The notes under the pieces: model-generated
Told to the model about the DNA's origin: nothing
Seen by the model: only the letters and a program-made list of their open reading frames with translations
Databases searched by the model: none
Shown here: positions 16,300-25,543 of the stretch, piece by piece
How the letters are laid out: each line of letters starts with the position of its first letter
Numbering within the stretch: the stretch's first letter is position 1
Position numbers and translations under genes: made by a program
NCBI GenBank assembly: GCA_947258545.1
Contig: CAMYJI010000020.1
Span: forward strand, 1-41,223
DNA: 41,223 nt
DNA from: an uncultured Ectothiorhodospiraceae bacterium
GTDB taxonomy: Bacteria; Pseudomonadota; Gammaproteobacteria; UBA9214
Direction: 5' to 3'

Positions 16300-16327
16300 T
16301 TGACATTTTGCTATACATTCGGATAAT
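16300..16327 (+). promoter_or_regulatory. Promoter of the TonB-receptor operon
   Basis: TTGACA (16300-16305, perfect consensus) and GATAAT (16322-16327, five of six) are separated by 16 bases. It points at the receptor gene starting at 16443, giving a leader of about 110 bases. Confidence 0.65.
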
Positions 16328-16352
16328 ATCAATGTATACTATACACACGTGT
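16312..16352 (+). promoter_or_regulatory. Nested inverted repeats over the -10 box, candidate operator
   Basis: TATACATT (16312-16319) and AATGTATA (16331-16338) form a perfect 8-base inverted repeat with 11 bases between, enclosing the -10 box. Overlapping it are TGTAT-N3-ATACA (16333-16345) and the palindrome ACACGTGT (16345-16352). A repressor bound here would block RNA polymerase; the adjacent TetR protein is the natural candidate. Confidence 0.55.
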
Positions 16353-16442
16353 AATATACTGCGTCCATGCCGACGGACGTAGCTGTGGAGCAGGGCCGAA
16401 AAGCGATAAGGAACCGCAATCGTCCTTAAACGGGGGTGAAAG

Positions 16443-18728
16443 ATGTACCAGGTCAATACGCGTTTGAAACCGATCCGCCTGTTAAAGGCCTCACTGTTGC
16501 TGTTGGCGATGATCGCCCCTGTGCCAAGTGCACTGGCGCAGGAGCAAGATGAGTCCCGCGCTCTGGAGGAGGTGATCGTCACCGCCCAGAAAAGGGCAGC
16601 AGATGTTCAGAGTGTCCCGTTAGCGATTACTGCGTTTAGCCAAGACGCCCTGGACGAGCAAGGTATTACCGAGATCGCAAACCTTTGGCAATCGGTCCCG
16701 AGTCTGCAATTCACAACGACGGGCAATTTCACTTCCGGGGTGGTCGTGACGTTGCGTGGTATCGGAACGGATGTAACGACCAGCGGCGCCGATCAGGGTG
16801 TCGCGTTGCACATGGATGGTGTGTACCTTGGCAAATCGTCGGCTGCGCTGCTGAGTTTCTTCGACCTGGAGCGGCTGGAAGTGCTGCGCGGGCCGCAGGG
16901 GACGCTCTACGGCAGGAATGCGACTGGCGGCTCTATCAATGTCATCTCGCAGAGGCCCCACGAGGAATTCGAGGCCTTTGGGGATGTCCTTTTCGGTAAC
17001 TATGATCACTTACGCTTGCGTGCCGTGATTAACGGTCCGATGGGTGACCGTGTTGCTGCCCGGCTAACGGCAACCTGGGAGGAACGGAACGGTTACGTCG
17101 AAAACCTGTGGCCCGGCGGCGGGGATGATAGTCACGATGCCGATGACTGGGGTATACGTGGGCAGTTGCGTATCGATGCGAGCGATACCGTTGAAATCCT
17201 CGCCAGTCTGTATGCCGCCGAAACCGGCGGCGTAGGACCAACGATCAATCCGCTCAACCAGCATCCAGCTGCGACGTTGGTGGGTCTCATCCAGCCGCCT
17301 CCTCTTGCCGGCACGCCTTTCGGTGTGCCGAGTTTTCGCCCCGCATATGCCGGTGCCTTGCCACCTTCCAGCGACTTGCATGCTATCCGGACAAATGCCA
17401 ATGAAGGCACGGATCAACAGGTTTCCGGAGCTGTTGTGACGGTTACCTGGGACCTTGAATCGGTGGCATTCAAATCGATCACCGGATGGTTCAACAATGA
17501 AACCGACATATTTCGTGATGGCGACCGTACCGAATTGGACCTGTACACGAAAAGACGCGTCGAAGATGCCAGCCAGTTCTCACAGGAATTTAATTTGACG
17601 TCTAACTCATCGGGCAAGTGGGAATGGATCCTCGGGGCGTTCTATTACAGTGACGATGTGAGCGACAAGGATACCGAAATACTTTTTGAACCAAACGCTT
17701 CGATTCCCGGCGCGACAGGTACCCTGTTCAGTTTTGACTCCAATATCGAAAGTACATCATGGGCGTTGTTCGGACAGGCATCCTATTCAATCTCAGATAA
17801 GCTCAGGGGCACCTTTGGTCTGCGCTACTCTGTTGACGAAAAACAAGGGCAGACGAACTTCCGGAATATCGAAGATCTGACAAACGGCCTGATCCTCGTA
17901 GGTTTTCCACAGAGCGGCGCGTACAAAGAAACCTGGGAAGAGCCGACCGGCAAGATCGGCCTCGATTACTTCGTCAATGACGACAGTATGCTCTACCTTA
18001 CATTCTCGACCGGCTATAAGAGTGGTGGTCTTAACATCAACTCGCCAGACCAGGCCACGTTTGATCCAGAGTTGATCAATGCTTGGGAAATCGGCAGCAA
18101 GAACCGCTTGGCTGACAATCGTGTCGAGCTTAATGTTTCAGCCTTCTACTACGATTACGATGACCTGCAGCTCTTCAGTGTTACTGAAAGCGCTCCTTTC
18201 ATTCAGAACGCGGCTTCCTCAAAGATCCGGGGCCTCGAAGTTGAGAGCAAGATTCTTGCGACCGATTCCCTCTCTTTGGATATGTTCGTCGCTTATCTTG
18301 ATGCCGAGATCAAGAGTTTCGTCACCAAGGACCCGGCCGATCCGCCGCCGCTGCAGGTACTGGAGGATCTGTCGGGGAACAGACTTCCTCGGGCACCGGA
18401 GTGGGAGATCAATGTCGGCGCTGCCTACGACTGGGACCTCAACAATGGCCGGTTGACACTCAGTGGCCGGTATCACTGGCAGGACGATATCTTCTTCCGT
18501 GCCCAGAACGATGCGGACAAGATGCAGGAAGGCTACGGAACCTACGACGCGCGATTGACGTACGTATCGAGCGACGATCGGTGGCGCGTTTCAGCATTTG
18601 GCAAGAACCTCGGCGATGAGCAGGCGTTCTCCCATTTGTTGGTTGAAGCAGGGCTGCTCGGATCGCCCGTCAATGTAGTGCCCATTGCGCCTCGCACTTA
18701 CGGCGTGGAGGTAGGGTACCGATACTAA
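16443..18728 (+). CDS. TonB-dependent outer-membrane receptor
   Basis: A 761-residue receptor that imports a ligand across the outer membrane using TonB energy. Residues 1-32 form a signal peptide ending ALA. A TonB box-like LEEVIVTAQK follows at 41-50, then the plug domain to about 175 (LEVLRGPQGTLYGRNATGG), then the beta-barrel, which ends with the aromatic VGYRY expected of barrel proteins. GGGGGTGAAAG precedes the ATG. It is first in a row with a C-C hydrolase and a sulfatase, so an organic molecule rather than iron is the likely ligand. The plug type is the one common in receptors of sphingomonads and related catabolic bacteria. Confidence 0.93.
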   Translation: MYQVNTRLKPIRLLKASLLLLAMIAPVPSALAQEQDESRALEEVIVTAQKRAADVQSVPLAITAFSQDALDEQGITEIANLWQSVPSLQFTTTGNFTSGVVVTLRGIGTDVTTSGADQGVALHMDGVYLGKSSAALLSFFDLERLEVLRGPQGTLYGRNATGGSINVISQRPHEEFEAFGDVLFGNYDHLRLRAVINGPMGDRVAARLTATWEERNGYVENLWPGGGDDSHDADDWGIRGQLRIDASDTVEILASLYAAETGGVGPTINPLNQHPAATLVGLIQPPPLAGTPFGVPSFRPAYAGALPPSSDLHAIRTNANEGTDQQVSGAVVTVTWDLESVAFKSITGWFNNETDIFRDGDRTELDLYTKRRVEDASQFSQEFNLTSNSSGKWEWILGAFYYSDDVSDKDTEILFEPNASIPGATGTLFSFDSNIESTSWALFGQASYSISDKLRGTFGLRYSVDEKQGQTNFRNIEDLTNGLILVGFPQSGAYKETWEEPTGKIGLDYFVNDDSMLYLTFSTGYKSGGLNINSPDQATFDPELINAWEIGSKNRLADNRVELNVSAFYYDYDDLQLFSVTESAPFIQNAASSKIRGLEVESKILATDSLSLDMFVAYLDAEIKSFVTKDPADPPPLQVLEDLSGNRLPRAPEWEINVGAAYDWDLNNGRLTLSGRYHWQDDIFFRAQNDADKMQEGYGTYDARLTYVSSDDRWRVSAFGKNLGDEQAFSHLLVEAGLLGSPVNVVPIAPRTYGVEVGYRY

Positions 18729-18788
18729 TAACAATTGACGGCAGAGAAGGGTGCAAGCTCATCTCGCGGTACCACGGGAGCTCGACAC

Positions 18789-19724
18789 GTGAGACATGAC
18801 TGTTATCTGGGCATGCGATCAGGCGACCTCGACGGCAAGCCTTACGCCAAGTATTGGCAACCCGACATGGCCCCCCTCCGAGAGCCTGTTGCACAGGCGA
18901 TTCTCGAAGGGCCGGTTTCGTCAGATCTTGGCTTCGTCCACGAACAGGCGGCAGAACTGTTGCAGCCGGGATACCTGCCATTGGAAACAGGATATACGCG
19001 CCTCGATAACGGGCAGCTGTTCGTCGCTGTGCTGACGCCGATGCCGAGAGTAACCGGTGCGATGATCGACTGGTGGTTCGCCTGGCACGGCGCCGAGAAG
19101 GAGCGCTACAAACTATGGCATCCGAGGGCGCACGTCCGTGCAACGATGGAGCAGAAGCTGAGCGACGTCCCGGGTCTTACGGATCGCCAAAAGTACGTGG
19201 GCAATGTTTCCTATGTTGATGAGTATATCGGGTGCACGTATCACCACATATCCATAGCATTCCGTTCGCCCGGAGAAAATCACCTGGATGAATCGAAGTT
19301 TAAACAGGCCAATGTCACTACTGCGGTTTGTGCGCGTGTCGGCTTTTTCGGCAAACCAGTTGATTTCGCGCGCCTCATTCACCTGATTCGCGAAACGGAG
19401 CAAGGGTGCGAGATGCGCAGCCGCTTCTGGCTTGGTGACGTAGAGCTTCGCTCGTTATCAAAAAAGAGTCTGGTCAACAGGATTCTCGGATCGCGTGCGG
19501 TCGCGAAGCGAGCTGCGGCGCAAGCAATGGCGCGCGACCTTCTGGTTCACTGCGCGATGGAAATGCAGCATCTGGCCGGGTTCTTGCCTGACCTCTACCG
19601 CGACTATCATGCAGGTGAGCCGGTTTCAGACCGCAATCGACCGTCCGATTCAGGCCAGCATTCAATCTCTGCGGCGGAACAAGAGCCGATGGCCCGGAAT
19701 TCCGTGCCAGGCGATAAGTGCTGA
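18789..19724 (+). CDS. PhlG-like (2,4-diacetylphloroglucinol hydrolase family) protein
   Basis: A protein of 311 residues from GTG 18789, which has GGGAG 8 bases upstream; the frame is open from TTG 18735 but no ribosome-binding site supports that start. The core (TPMPRVTGAMIDWWFAWHG and LWHPRAHV) is that of the DAPG hydrolase PhlG family, zinc enzymes that cut a C-C bond next to a ketone. Counted from the TTG, candidate zinc ligands are H129, E163, H272 and E276; the order and spacing fit my memory of PhlG (H129, E160, H270, E274). No signal peptide is seen, so it should act in the cytoplasm. Its stop touches the sulfatase start. The substrate is unknown; an acylated phenolic or beta-diketone is a reasonable guess. 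Confidence 0.75.
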   Translation: MRHDCYLGMRSGDLDGKPYAKYWQPDMAPLREPVAQAILEGPVSSDLGFVHEQAAELLQPGYLPLETGYTRLDNGQLFVAVLTPMPRVTGAMIDWWFAWHGAEKERYKLWHPRAHVRATMEQKLSDVPGLTDRQKYVGNVSYVDEYIGCTYHHISIAFRSPGENHLDESKFKQANVTTAVCARVGFFGKPVDFARLIHLIRETEQGCEMRSRFWLGDVELRSLSKKSLVNRILGSRAVAKRAAAQAMARDLLVHCAMEMQHLAGFLPDLYRDYHAGEPVSDRNRPSDSGQHSISAAEQEPMARNSVPGDKC

Positions 19725-21446
19725 ATGACCACTACGCAGTTCATTGGGGCCGCAAGACTGCTGACGCGAATCCTGGGCGCAATACTTCTCTTGAATGCAG
19801 GCCTGGCCGCGCAAGCGGCGGGTATTCTCGAAATTACCGGAGCCACAGATCGACCCAACATCCTTCTATTGGTGGCGGATGACCTGGGCTACTCCGATCT
19901 GGGAGCATACGGTAGCGAGATCGCGACGCCCTCACTTGATGCATTAGCAGAATCCGGGGTGTCATTCACCAACTTTCACGCCGCACCGACCTGTTCGCCG
20001 ACTCGAGCGATGTTGCTCACGGGTGTCGACCACCACCTTGCCGGACTCGGCAACATGAAGGAACTCATGGCAGAGAACCAGGCGGGCCAGCCCGGCTACG
20101 AAGGGCACCTGAACGAACGAGTTGTCACTGTAGCTCGCTTGCTGCGAGATTCAGGCTACCGCACCTACATGGCTGGGAAATGGCACCTGGGAAGGGGTCC
20201 CGGACTGCTGCCTCGAGACCGGGGATTCGAACGAACGTTCGCGATGCTCGAAGGCTCCGGCAACCATTTCAGTAATAAGGGGATTTTGCCATTTCGTAGT
20301 ACGAGTTTTGTCAGCAATGGTGAACCGGTGGAACGGCCCGACGGTTATTCGACTGACCTGTTCACCGACAAGTTGATCGAGATTCTCGAAGCAGATCGGG
20401 GCGATGGGCGACCCTTTTTCGCGTACGCGGCATACACCGCACCGCATTGGCCACTGCAGGCGCCCGATGAAGACATAGAGCCATACGAAGACGCCTACCA
20501 ATCCGGTTGGGATGAATTGCGCGCGCGTCGGTTTGAACAGATGAAGCGCCTCGGCCTGATTCGCGAGGAGCTGACGTTACCGCCGCACTGGCCCGGTGTC
20601 CCCACCTGGGACTCGCTGACGCCGGAAGAGCAGCGTATCCAGGCCAGGAAAATGGCCGTGTATGCGGCCATGGTCACGAATATGGATCGCAACATCGGCA
20701 GGCTCATTGCCTATCTGCGCCGCAGCGGTCAACTGGACAATACCCTGATCGTATTTCTGTCGGACAACGGCGCCGATGGGGCCGATTTGGAGACGAGATT
20801 GCCGGCTGGCATGTCACGCCTGCAGCTGTCGGTGTACCGAACGTGGCTGTGGCTCAAGTTCGACAACAGCCTGGCCAATCTTGGGAGAGAGGATTCCTTT
20901 TTCTCTTACGGGTTACCCTGGGCCGAGGTGGGTTCCACGCCGCTGTTCCTCTACAAGGGGGTGGTGTCCGAGGGTGGCACACGCGTGCCATTGATCATGT
21001 CCTTCCCAGGAAAAATCCCTGCCGCAACGCGCTCCGAGGCGCTCTGTTCGGTGATGGATCTGCCAGCTGCTTTTCTCGAGCTGGCGGGGGTCTCGCACCC
21101 CGGCAATCGCTACGGCGAACGGGATATTCACCCGATCCAGGGTCGATCGCTCATGCCTCTGGCAGAGGGCCGAAGTGAAAATGTCTATGCCGATGATAGA
21201 CCCCTGGGCTTTGAACTCATTGGCAATGGAGCACTGATCCGTGGGGATTGGAAAATCATGAGAATAAACGAGCACTTTTCTGACGGGAAGTGGCGTCTAT
21301 TCAATTTGAAGGATGATCCCCGCGAGCTGAGAGACTTGTCGAAGCAAAATCCCGATCGACTCGCGGAGATGCAGCGCTTATATCGAACCTACGCAGAGGA
21401 ACACGGCGTTATAGAGCTGCCGCCCGATTACTTTGATAACTGGTAG
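19725..21446 (+). CDS. Secreted sulfatase (arylsulfatase family)
   Basis: A 573-residue sulfatase. Residues 1-32 look like a signal peptide (hydrophobic, ending AAQAA), so the enzyme acts in the periplasm. The signature C90-S-P-T-R94 is complete; C90 would be changed to formylglycine. Metal-binding D52 and D53 (VADDLGYSD), the GKWHLG motif and LSDNG are also present. The ATG follows the previous stop codon with no gap, so it is translated together with the PhlG-like gene. It would remove sulfate from an imported sulfate ester before the C-C hydrolase acts. The substrate is not known. No formylglycine-generating enzyme is in the window. Confidence 0.9.
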   Translation: MTTTQFIGAARLLTRILGAILLLNAGLAAQAAGILEITGATDRPNILLLVADDLGYSDLGAYGSEIATPSLDALAESGVSFTNFHAAPTCSPTRAMLLTGVDHHLAGLGNMKELMAENQAGQPGYEGHLNERVVTVARLLRDSGYRTYMAGKWHLGRGPGLLPRDRGFERTFAMLEGSGNHFSNKGILPFRSTSFVSNGEPVERPDGYSTDLFTDKLIEILEADRGDGRPFFAYAAYTAPHWPLQAPDEDIEPYEDAYQSGWDELRARRFEQMKRLGLIREELTLPPHWPGVPTWDSLTPEEQRIQARKMAVYAAMVTNMDRNIGRLIAYLRRSGQLDNTLIVFLSDNGADGADLETRLPAGMSRLQLSVYRTWLWLKFDNSLANLGREDSFFSYGLPWAEVGSTPLFLYKGVVSEGGTRVPLIMSFPGKIPAATRSEALCSVMDLPAAFLELAGVSHPGNRYGERDIHPIQGRSLMPLAEGRSENVYADDRPLGFELIGNGALIRGDWKIMRINEHFSDGKWRLFNLKDDPRELRDLSKQNPDRLAEMQRLYRTYAEEHGVIELPPDYFDNW

Positions 21447-21539
21447 TGCACCACATCGGGAACGGCAGTAGGCCCTGCACATCTGCCATGCGCATTTCAG
21501 GCACGGTCGCCGGGTCCCTTAGTTGACAAGAGGAGAGCA

Positions 21540-23171
21540 ATGATGCGTGGTCAAATGATGAATCAACCGCTAACCATCACTTCGATCATGCGGCACGCGG
21601 ACGCGCAGCACGGGAGTCGCGAGATCGTCTCGGTTACGCACGATAACCCTCGCCATCGCTACACTTACACGGAGGCCTTTCGTCGCGTACGCAAACTCGC
21701 GAACGCATTGTCCGACCTGGGGCTAAAGCCTTCTGACCGCATCGGAACGCTGGCATGGAACGACTACCGCCACTTTGAGCTGTATTACGGCGTTTCCTGC
21801 GCCGGCTACGTCTGCCACACGATTAATCCGCGGCTCTTTGAAGAACAGATCAGCTTCATTGTCAATCATGCAGAGGATCGGTGCCTTTTTTTCGATGCAG
21901 CGCTTGTCCCGCTGTTGGAGGGCCTCGTTGAACAGCTTGAGAGCGTCCGGCATTTCGTCATCCTGACCGACAGAGATCACATGCCCGAGACTTCTTTACC
22001 TGGCGCGCTATGCTACGAAGAGCTTATCGAATCGCACTCGGATGGGTTCGACTGGCCTGATCTGGACGAGCACGAAGCAAGCTCACTTTGCTACACGTCC
22101 GGAACGACCGGTGATCCAAAGGGTGTCCTCTACAGTCACCGCAGCAACGTGCTCCACAGCTATGCGGCAGCACTACCTGACTCCATGGGGTTGAGGGCAG
22201 GTGACACCGTGTTGCCTGTAGTTCCAATGTTTCACGCGAACGCCTGGGGATTGAACTACACGATACCAATGGTTGGCGCCAAATTCGTTTTGCCAGGCCC
22301 TGAGTCCGGTAATCCTGGCGCTCTCGCTGAATTGATGCAAGGTGAGGGCGTCACAATGGCTGCGGGCGTACCGACCGTGTGGCTCGGTCTTCTGCAGCAT
22401 CTCGCCAAGACGGGGCAGAGACTGGACACACTCGAGCGCACAGTCGTTGGGGGCTCGGCATGTCCGCTCTCGATTATGGATGAATTTCGCGAAAAGCACG
22501 GGGTTGAGACGTTCCACGCCTGGGGCATGACTGAGACCTCACCACTTGGAACCTTGTGTACGCCAAAGTCTGATTTCGATTCCCTGGCCCATGATGCAAA
22601 GCAGGCGGTTCGCGCGAAGCAAGGGCGCCCCGTTTATGGTGTGGAACTGAAAATCACCGACGACAACAATATTGAACAACCTTGGGACGGGCAGGCATTT
22701 GGTTCCCTGAAGATTCGAGGTCCTTGGGTCGCGGACGGCTATTACAAGCTCGATAAGAGCTCTGCTCATGATAGTGACGGGTGGTTCGAAACCGGCGACG
22801 TGGCCACCATCGATCCGGACGGTTACATGCAGATCACGGATCGCACCAAGGACGTGATCAAGTCAGGCGGTGAATGGATCAGCTCCATTGAGTTGGAGAA
22901 TGTTGCGGTTGGCCACCCGCAAGTTGCCGAAGCAGCCGTAATCGGTGTGCAGCATCCGAAATGGGCAGAGCGACCGCTACTTATCGTGGTTCCGGACTCG
23001 GACGCTGATCTCACAAAAGAAGCCGTTCTGGATCACATGCGCGGCAAGATAGCCAAATGGTGGATGCCCGATGACGTGGTCTTCGTCGACGAGATTCCAC
23101 ATACGGCAACCGGCAAGATCAGCAAGCTGAAACTCCGCGAAATGTATCAGGACTACACTCTTCCCGCCTGA
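21540..23171 (+). CDS. Acyl-CoA ligase, AlkK-like (medium-chain fatty acid)
   Basis: A 543-residue adenylate-forming ligase that activates a carboxylic acid with ATP and CoA. The P-loop TSGTTGDPK is at residues 186-194, and the catalytic C-terminal lysine is K526 (TATGKISKL). Length and the N-terminal pattern ([15 protein letters not shown]) resemble AlkK-type medium-chain ligases. AGAGGAGAG precedes the tandem ATG-ATG start. It follows the sulfatase by 93 bases and precedes a FadE-like gene, so it should activate the acid released by the hydrolases. Aromatic acid ligases of the same superfamily cannot be excluded. Confidence 0.88.
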   Translation: MMRGQMMNQPLTITSIMRHADAQHGSREIVSVTHDNPRHRYTYTEAFRRVRKLANALSDLGLKPSDRIGTLAWNDYRHFELYYGVSCAGYVCHTINPRLFEEQISFIVNHAEDRCLFFDAALVPLLEGLVEQLESVRHFVILTDRDHMPETSLPGALCYEELIESHSDGFDWPDLDEHEASSLCYTSGTTGDPKGVLYSHRSNVLHSYAAALPDSMGLRAGDTVLPVVPMFHANAWGLNYTIPMVGAKFVLPGPESGNPGALAELMQGEGVTMAAGVPTVWLGLLQHLAKTGQRLDTLERTVVGGSACPLSIMDEFREKHGVETFHAWGMTETSPLGTLCTPKSDFDSLAHDAKQAVRAKQGRPVYGVELKITDDNNIEQPWDGQAFGSLKIRGPWVADGYYKLDKSSAHDSDGWFETGDVATIDPDGYMQITDRTKDVIKSGGEWISSIELENVAVGHPQVAEAAVIGVQHPKWAERPLLIVVPDSDADLTKEAVLDHMRGKIAKWWMPDDVVFVDEIPHTATGKISKLKLREMYQDYTLPA

Positions 23172-23199
23172 ACGATTGTATGTAAAGGAGACAACCAAA

Positions 23200-25527
23200 A
23201 TGTCTACCCTTCTCACCGTACTCGGCTTCGCGTTAATTGCTGTCTTGATAGTGCTGAACGTACGAGCAATCCGCAGGCCGCTGCTGTCACGACATGTCAT
23301 CAAGTGGTTTCGATCCGTCTTGCCGCCGATGTCCGCTACAGAGAAAGCGGCAATCGACGCGGGTACGACCTGGTGGGACGCACAGATATTCAGTGGGCGC
23401 CCCGACTGGAATGAATTGATGCGCGCACCAAGCCCGGAACTCACCGAAGAGGAACAGGCTTTTCTCGATGGACCGGTTTCGGAGTTATGCGCCATGCTCG
23501 ATGACTGGGAGATCAATAACAAGTTGAACGACTTGCCCGATAGCGTGTGGAGATTTCTCAAAGAGAAGGGCTTCTTCGGCATGATCATCCCGAAGAAATA
23601 CGGCGGCCTTGAATTCTCGCCACGCGCACAATCAGAAGTTGTTATGAAGGTCGGGACGCGCAGCGTCTCGGCTGCGATCACGGTAATGGTACCCAACTCA
23701 CTCGGTCCGGGTGAACTCCTGATGCACTATGGCACCGAGGAGCAAAAGCAGTATTACCTGCCCAGACTGGCGCGCGGTGACGAAGTGCCGGCGTTTGCAC
23801 TGACCAATCCGCACGCCGGGTCTGACGCTGGCGCGCTGCCGGACACAGGCGTTGTCTGCAAGGGCCAGTACAAAGGCAACGAAACGCTCGGATTTCGCGT
23901 TAACTGGGAAAAGCGTTACATCACACTCAGCCCTGTCTGTACAGTTCTCGGTCTTGCGTTCAAGGCGGTCGATCCAGACGGCTTGCTCGGCCGCGAAAAA
24001 CATCTCGGCATAACTTGTGCCCTGGTACCGAGCGACACGGAAGGTGTCAGCATCGACGCTCGACATGTGCCCGGGGGCGCATTCCTGAACGGTCCGAACA
24101 GTGGCAAGGACGTATTCGTGCCGATGGACTGGATCATAGGCGGGGAAGCGCAAGTCGGTAATGGCTGGACAATGCTGATGAATTGCTTGTCGGTTGGTCG
24201 CGCGATATCGCTGCCGGCACTGGGTACGGCGGCAGGAAAGCTGGCCACCCTTACGACCGGTGCATACGCGCGAATCCGTACCCAGTTCCGCATGCCTATT
24301 GGCAAGTTCGAAGGTGTGGAAGAGGCGCTGGCGCGAATTGGCGGCTATACCTATCGAATGGATTCGTCACGGTTGTTAACAGCCGTCGCCCTGAATCAGG
24401 GTGAAAAACCGGCTGTGCTGTCTGCCATCCTGAAATACCACAATACCGAGGGAATGCGACAGGTCATCAACGACGCACTGGACGTTCATGCCGGGCGTGG
24501 TGTCTGCGATGGCCCGAAGAACTACCTGCAAAATAGCTACCGCATAGTGCCAGTTGCAGTGACCGTCGAAGGTGCCAATATCCTGACACGGAGCATGATC
24601 ATCTTTGGCCAGGGAGCCATCCGTTGCCACCCATACGTTCTGGACGAGATGAGCGCAGCGGCCGATACGGACGAAAAAGCGGGTCTGGCAAAATTTGACG
24701 AGACCCTGTTTCGACATATCCGGCACACAATCGGCAATGCGATGCGCGCCTTTGGCCATGGCCTGACGGGTGCGCGTTTCGCGCCCGCGCCAAGGAAGGT
24801 CTCACTCACACATTACTACCGCCAGCTATCGCGTATGAGTGCCGCATTCGCGTTTGTTGCGGACGTCGCGTTGCTGACACTTGGTGGGGAACTGAAACGC
24901 AGGGAGGCGTTGTCCGCCAGGTTCGGAGACATTCTCAGCCACCTGTATATGGCATCTGCGTCGTTAAAGCGATTTGGAGATGACGGCGAATCAGCAGCCG
25001 ATCGACCATTGATCGACTGGGCATTTCAAGACTCGTTATTCATCGTACAGCAGCGCCTCGAATCAATCCTTCAAAACTTCCCGTCGCGATTCCTTGCCAA
25101 CCTGTTGCGATTGGTTGTGCTACCGCTTGGTCGGCCGTATCGACCACCTTCGGACTCAATTACCCACAGGATCGCAAGCATCATGTTGGCAACGTCGGAA
25201 GCCCGCAGCCGATTGACGGCAGGGGTTTATGTCGACCGGGATAAGAGTGACCCGGTAGCTCAGATGGAGGAAGCCCTGGCGCGAATTCCTGAGGCAGAGG
25301 CACTAGAACGAGGAGTAACGAAGCACGTGAAGCGAGGACTGTCTGTGGGAAACCGGCAACATGCGCTGCAGGTTGCCATTAAGGAGGGGACGATTAACGA
25401 ATTAGAGGGCGCGAAATTGCGCGAATACTGGCAGTTGAAGGATGAGGTGATAAGTGTTGACGAGTTTCCTCTCGCCGCTTTGGCGCCTGGCAAGTCCATG
25501 ACTGGCGCGCTGCAGGACGAAAACTGA
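23200..25527 (+). CDS. fadE: FadE-like acyl-CoA dehydrogenase
   Basis: A 775-residue dehydrogenase, near the size of E. coli FadE and much larger than ordinary acyl-CoA dehydrogenases. Residues 1-25 form a hydrophobic membrane anchor, the middle is the flavin-binding dehydrogenase (ALTNPHAGSDAGALPDTG), and the C-terminal part matches the FadE-specific extension. It introduces the trans-2 double bond in acyl-CoA. The start ATG 23200 has AAAGGAG at 23184-23190; an earlier TTG in frame at 23176 lacks support. The product feeds the MaoC hydratase encoded three genes later. Placing FadE in a PHA gene cluster is unusual. Confidence 0.88.
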   Translation: MSTLLTVLGFALIAVLIVLNVRAIRRPLLSRHVIKWFRSVLPPMSATEKAAIDAGTTWWDAQIFSGRPDWNELMRAPSPELTEEEQAFLDGPVSELCAMLDDWEINNKLNDLPDSVWRFLKEKGFFGMIIPKKYGGLEFSPRAQSEVVMKVGTRSVSAAITVMVPNSLGPGELLMHYGTEEQKQYYLPRLARGDEVPAFALTNPHAGSDAGALPDTGVVCKGQYKGNETLGFRVNWEKRYITLSPVCTVLGLAFKAVDPDGLLGREKHLGITCALVPSDTEGVSIDARHVPGGAFLNGPNSGKDVFVPMDWIIGGEAQVGNGWTMLMNCLSVGRAISLPALGTAAGKLATLTTGAYARIRTQFRMPIGKFEGVEEALARIGGYTYRMDSSRLLTAVALNQGEKPAVLSAILKYHNTEGMRQVINDALDVHAGRGVCDGPKNYLQNSYRIVPVAVTVEGANILTRSMIIFGQGAIRCHPYVLDEMSAAADTDEKAGLAKFDETLFRHIRHTIGNAMRAFGHGLTGARFAPAPRKVSLTHYYRQLSRMSAAFAFVADVALLTLGGELKRREALSARFGDILSHLYMASASLKRFGDDGESAADRPLIDWAFQDSLFIVQQRLESILQNFPSRFLANLLRLVVLPLGRPYRPPSDSITHRIASIMLATSEARSRLTAGVYVDRDKSDPVAQMEEALARIPEAEALERGVTKHVKRGLSVGNRQHALQVAIKEGTINELEGAKLREYWQLKDEVISVDEFPLAALAPGKSMTGALQDEN

Positions 25528-25543
25528 ACGATATTTTCCGACC

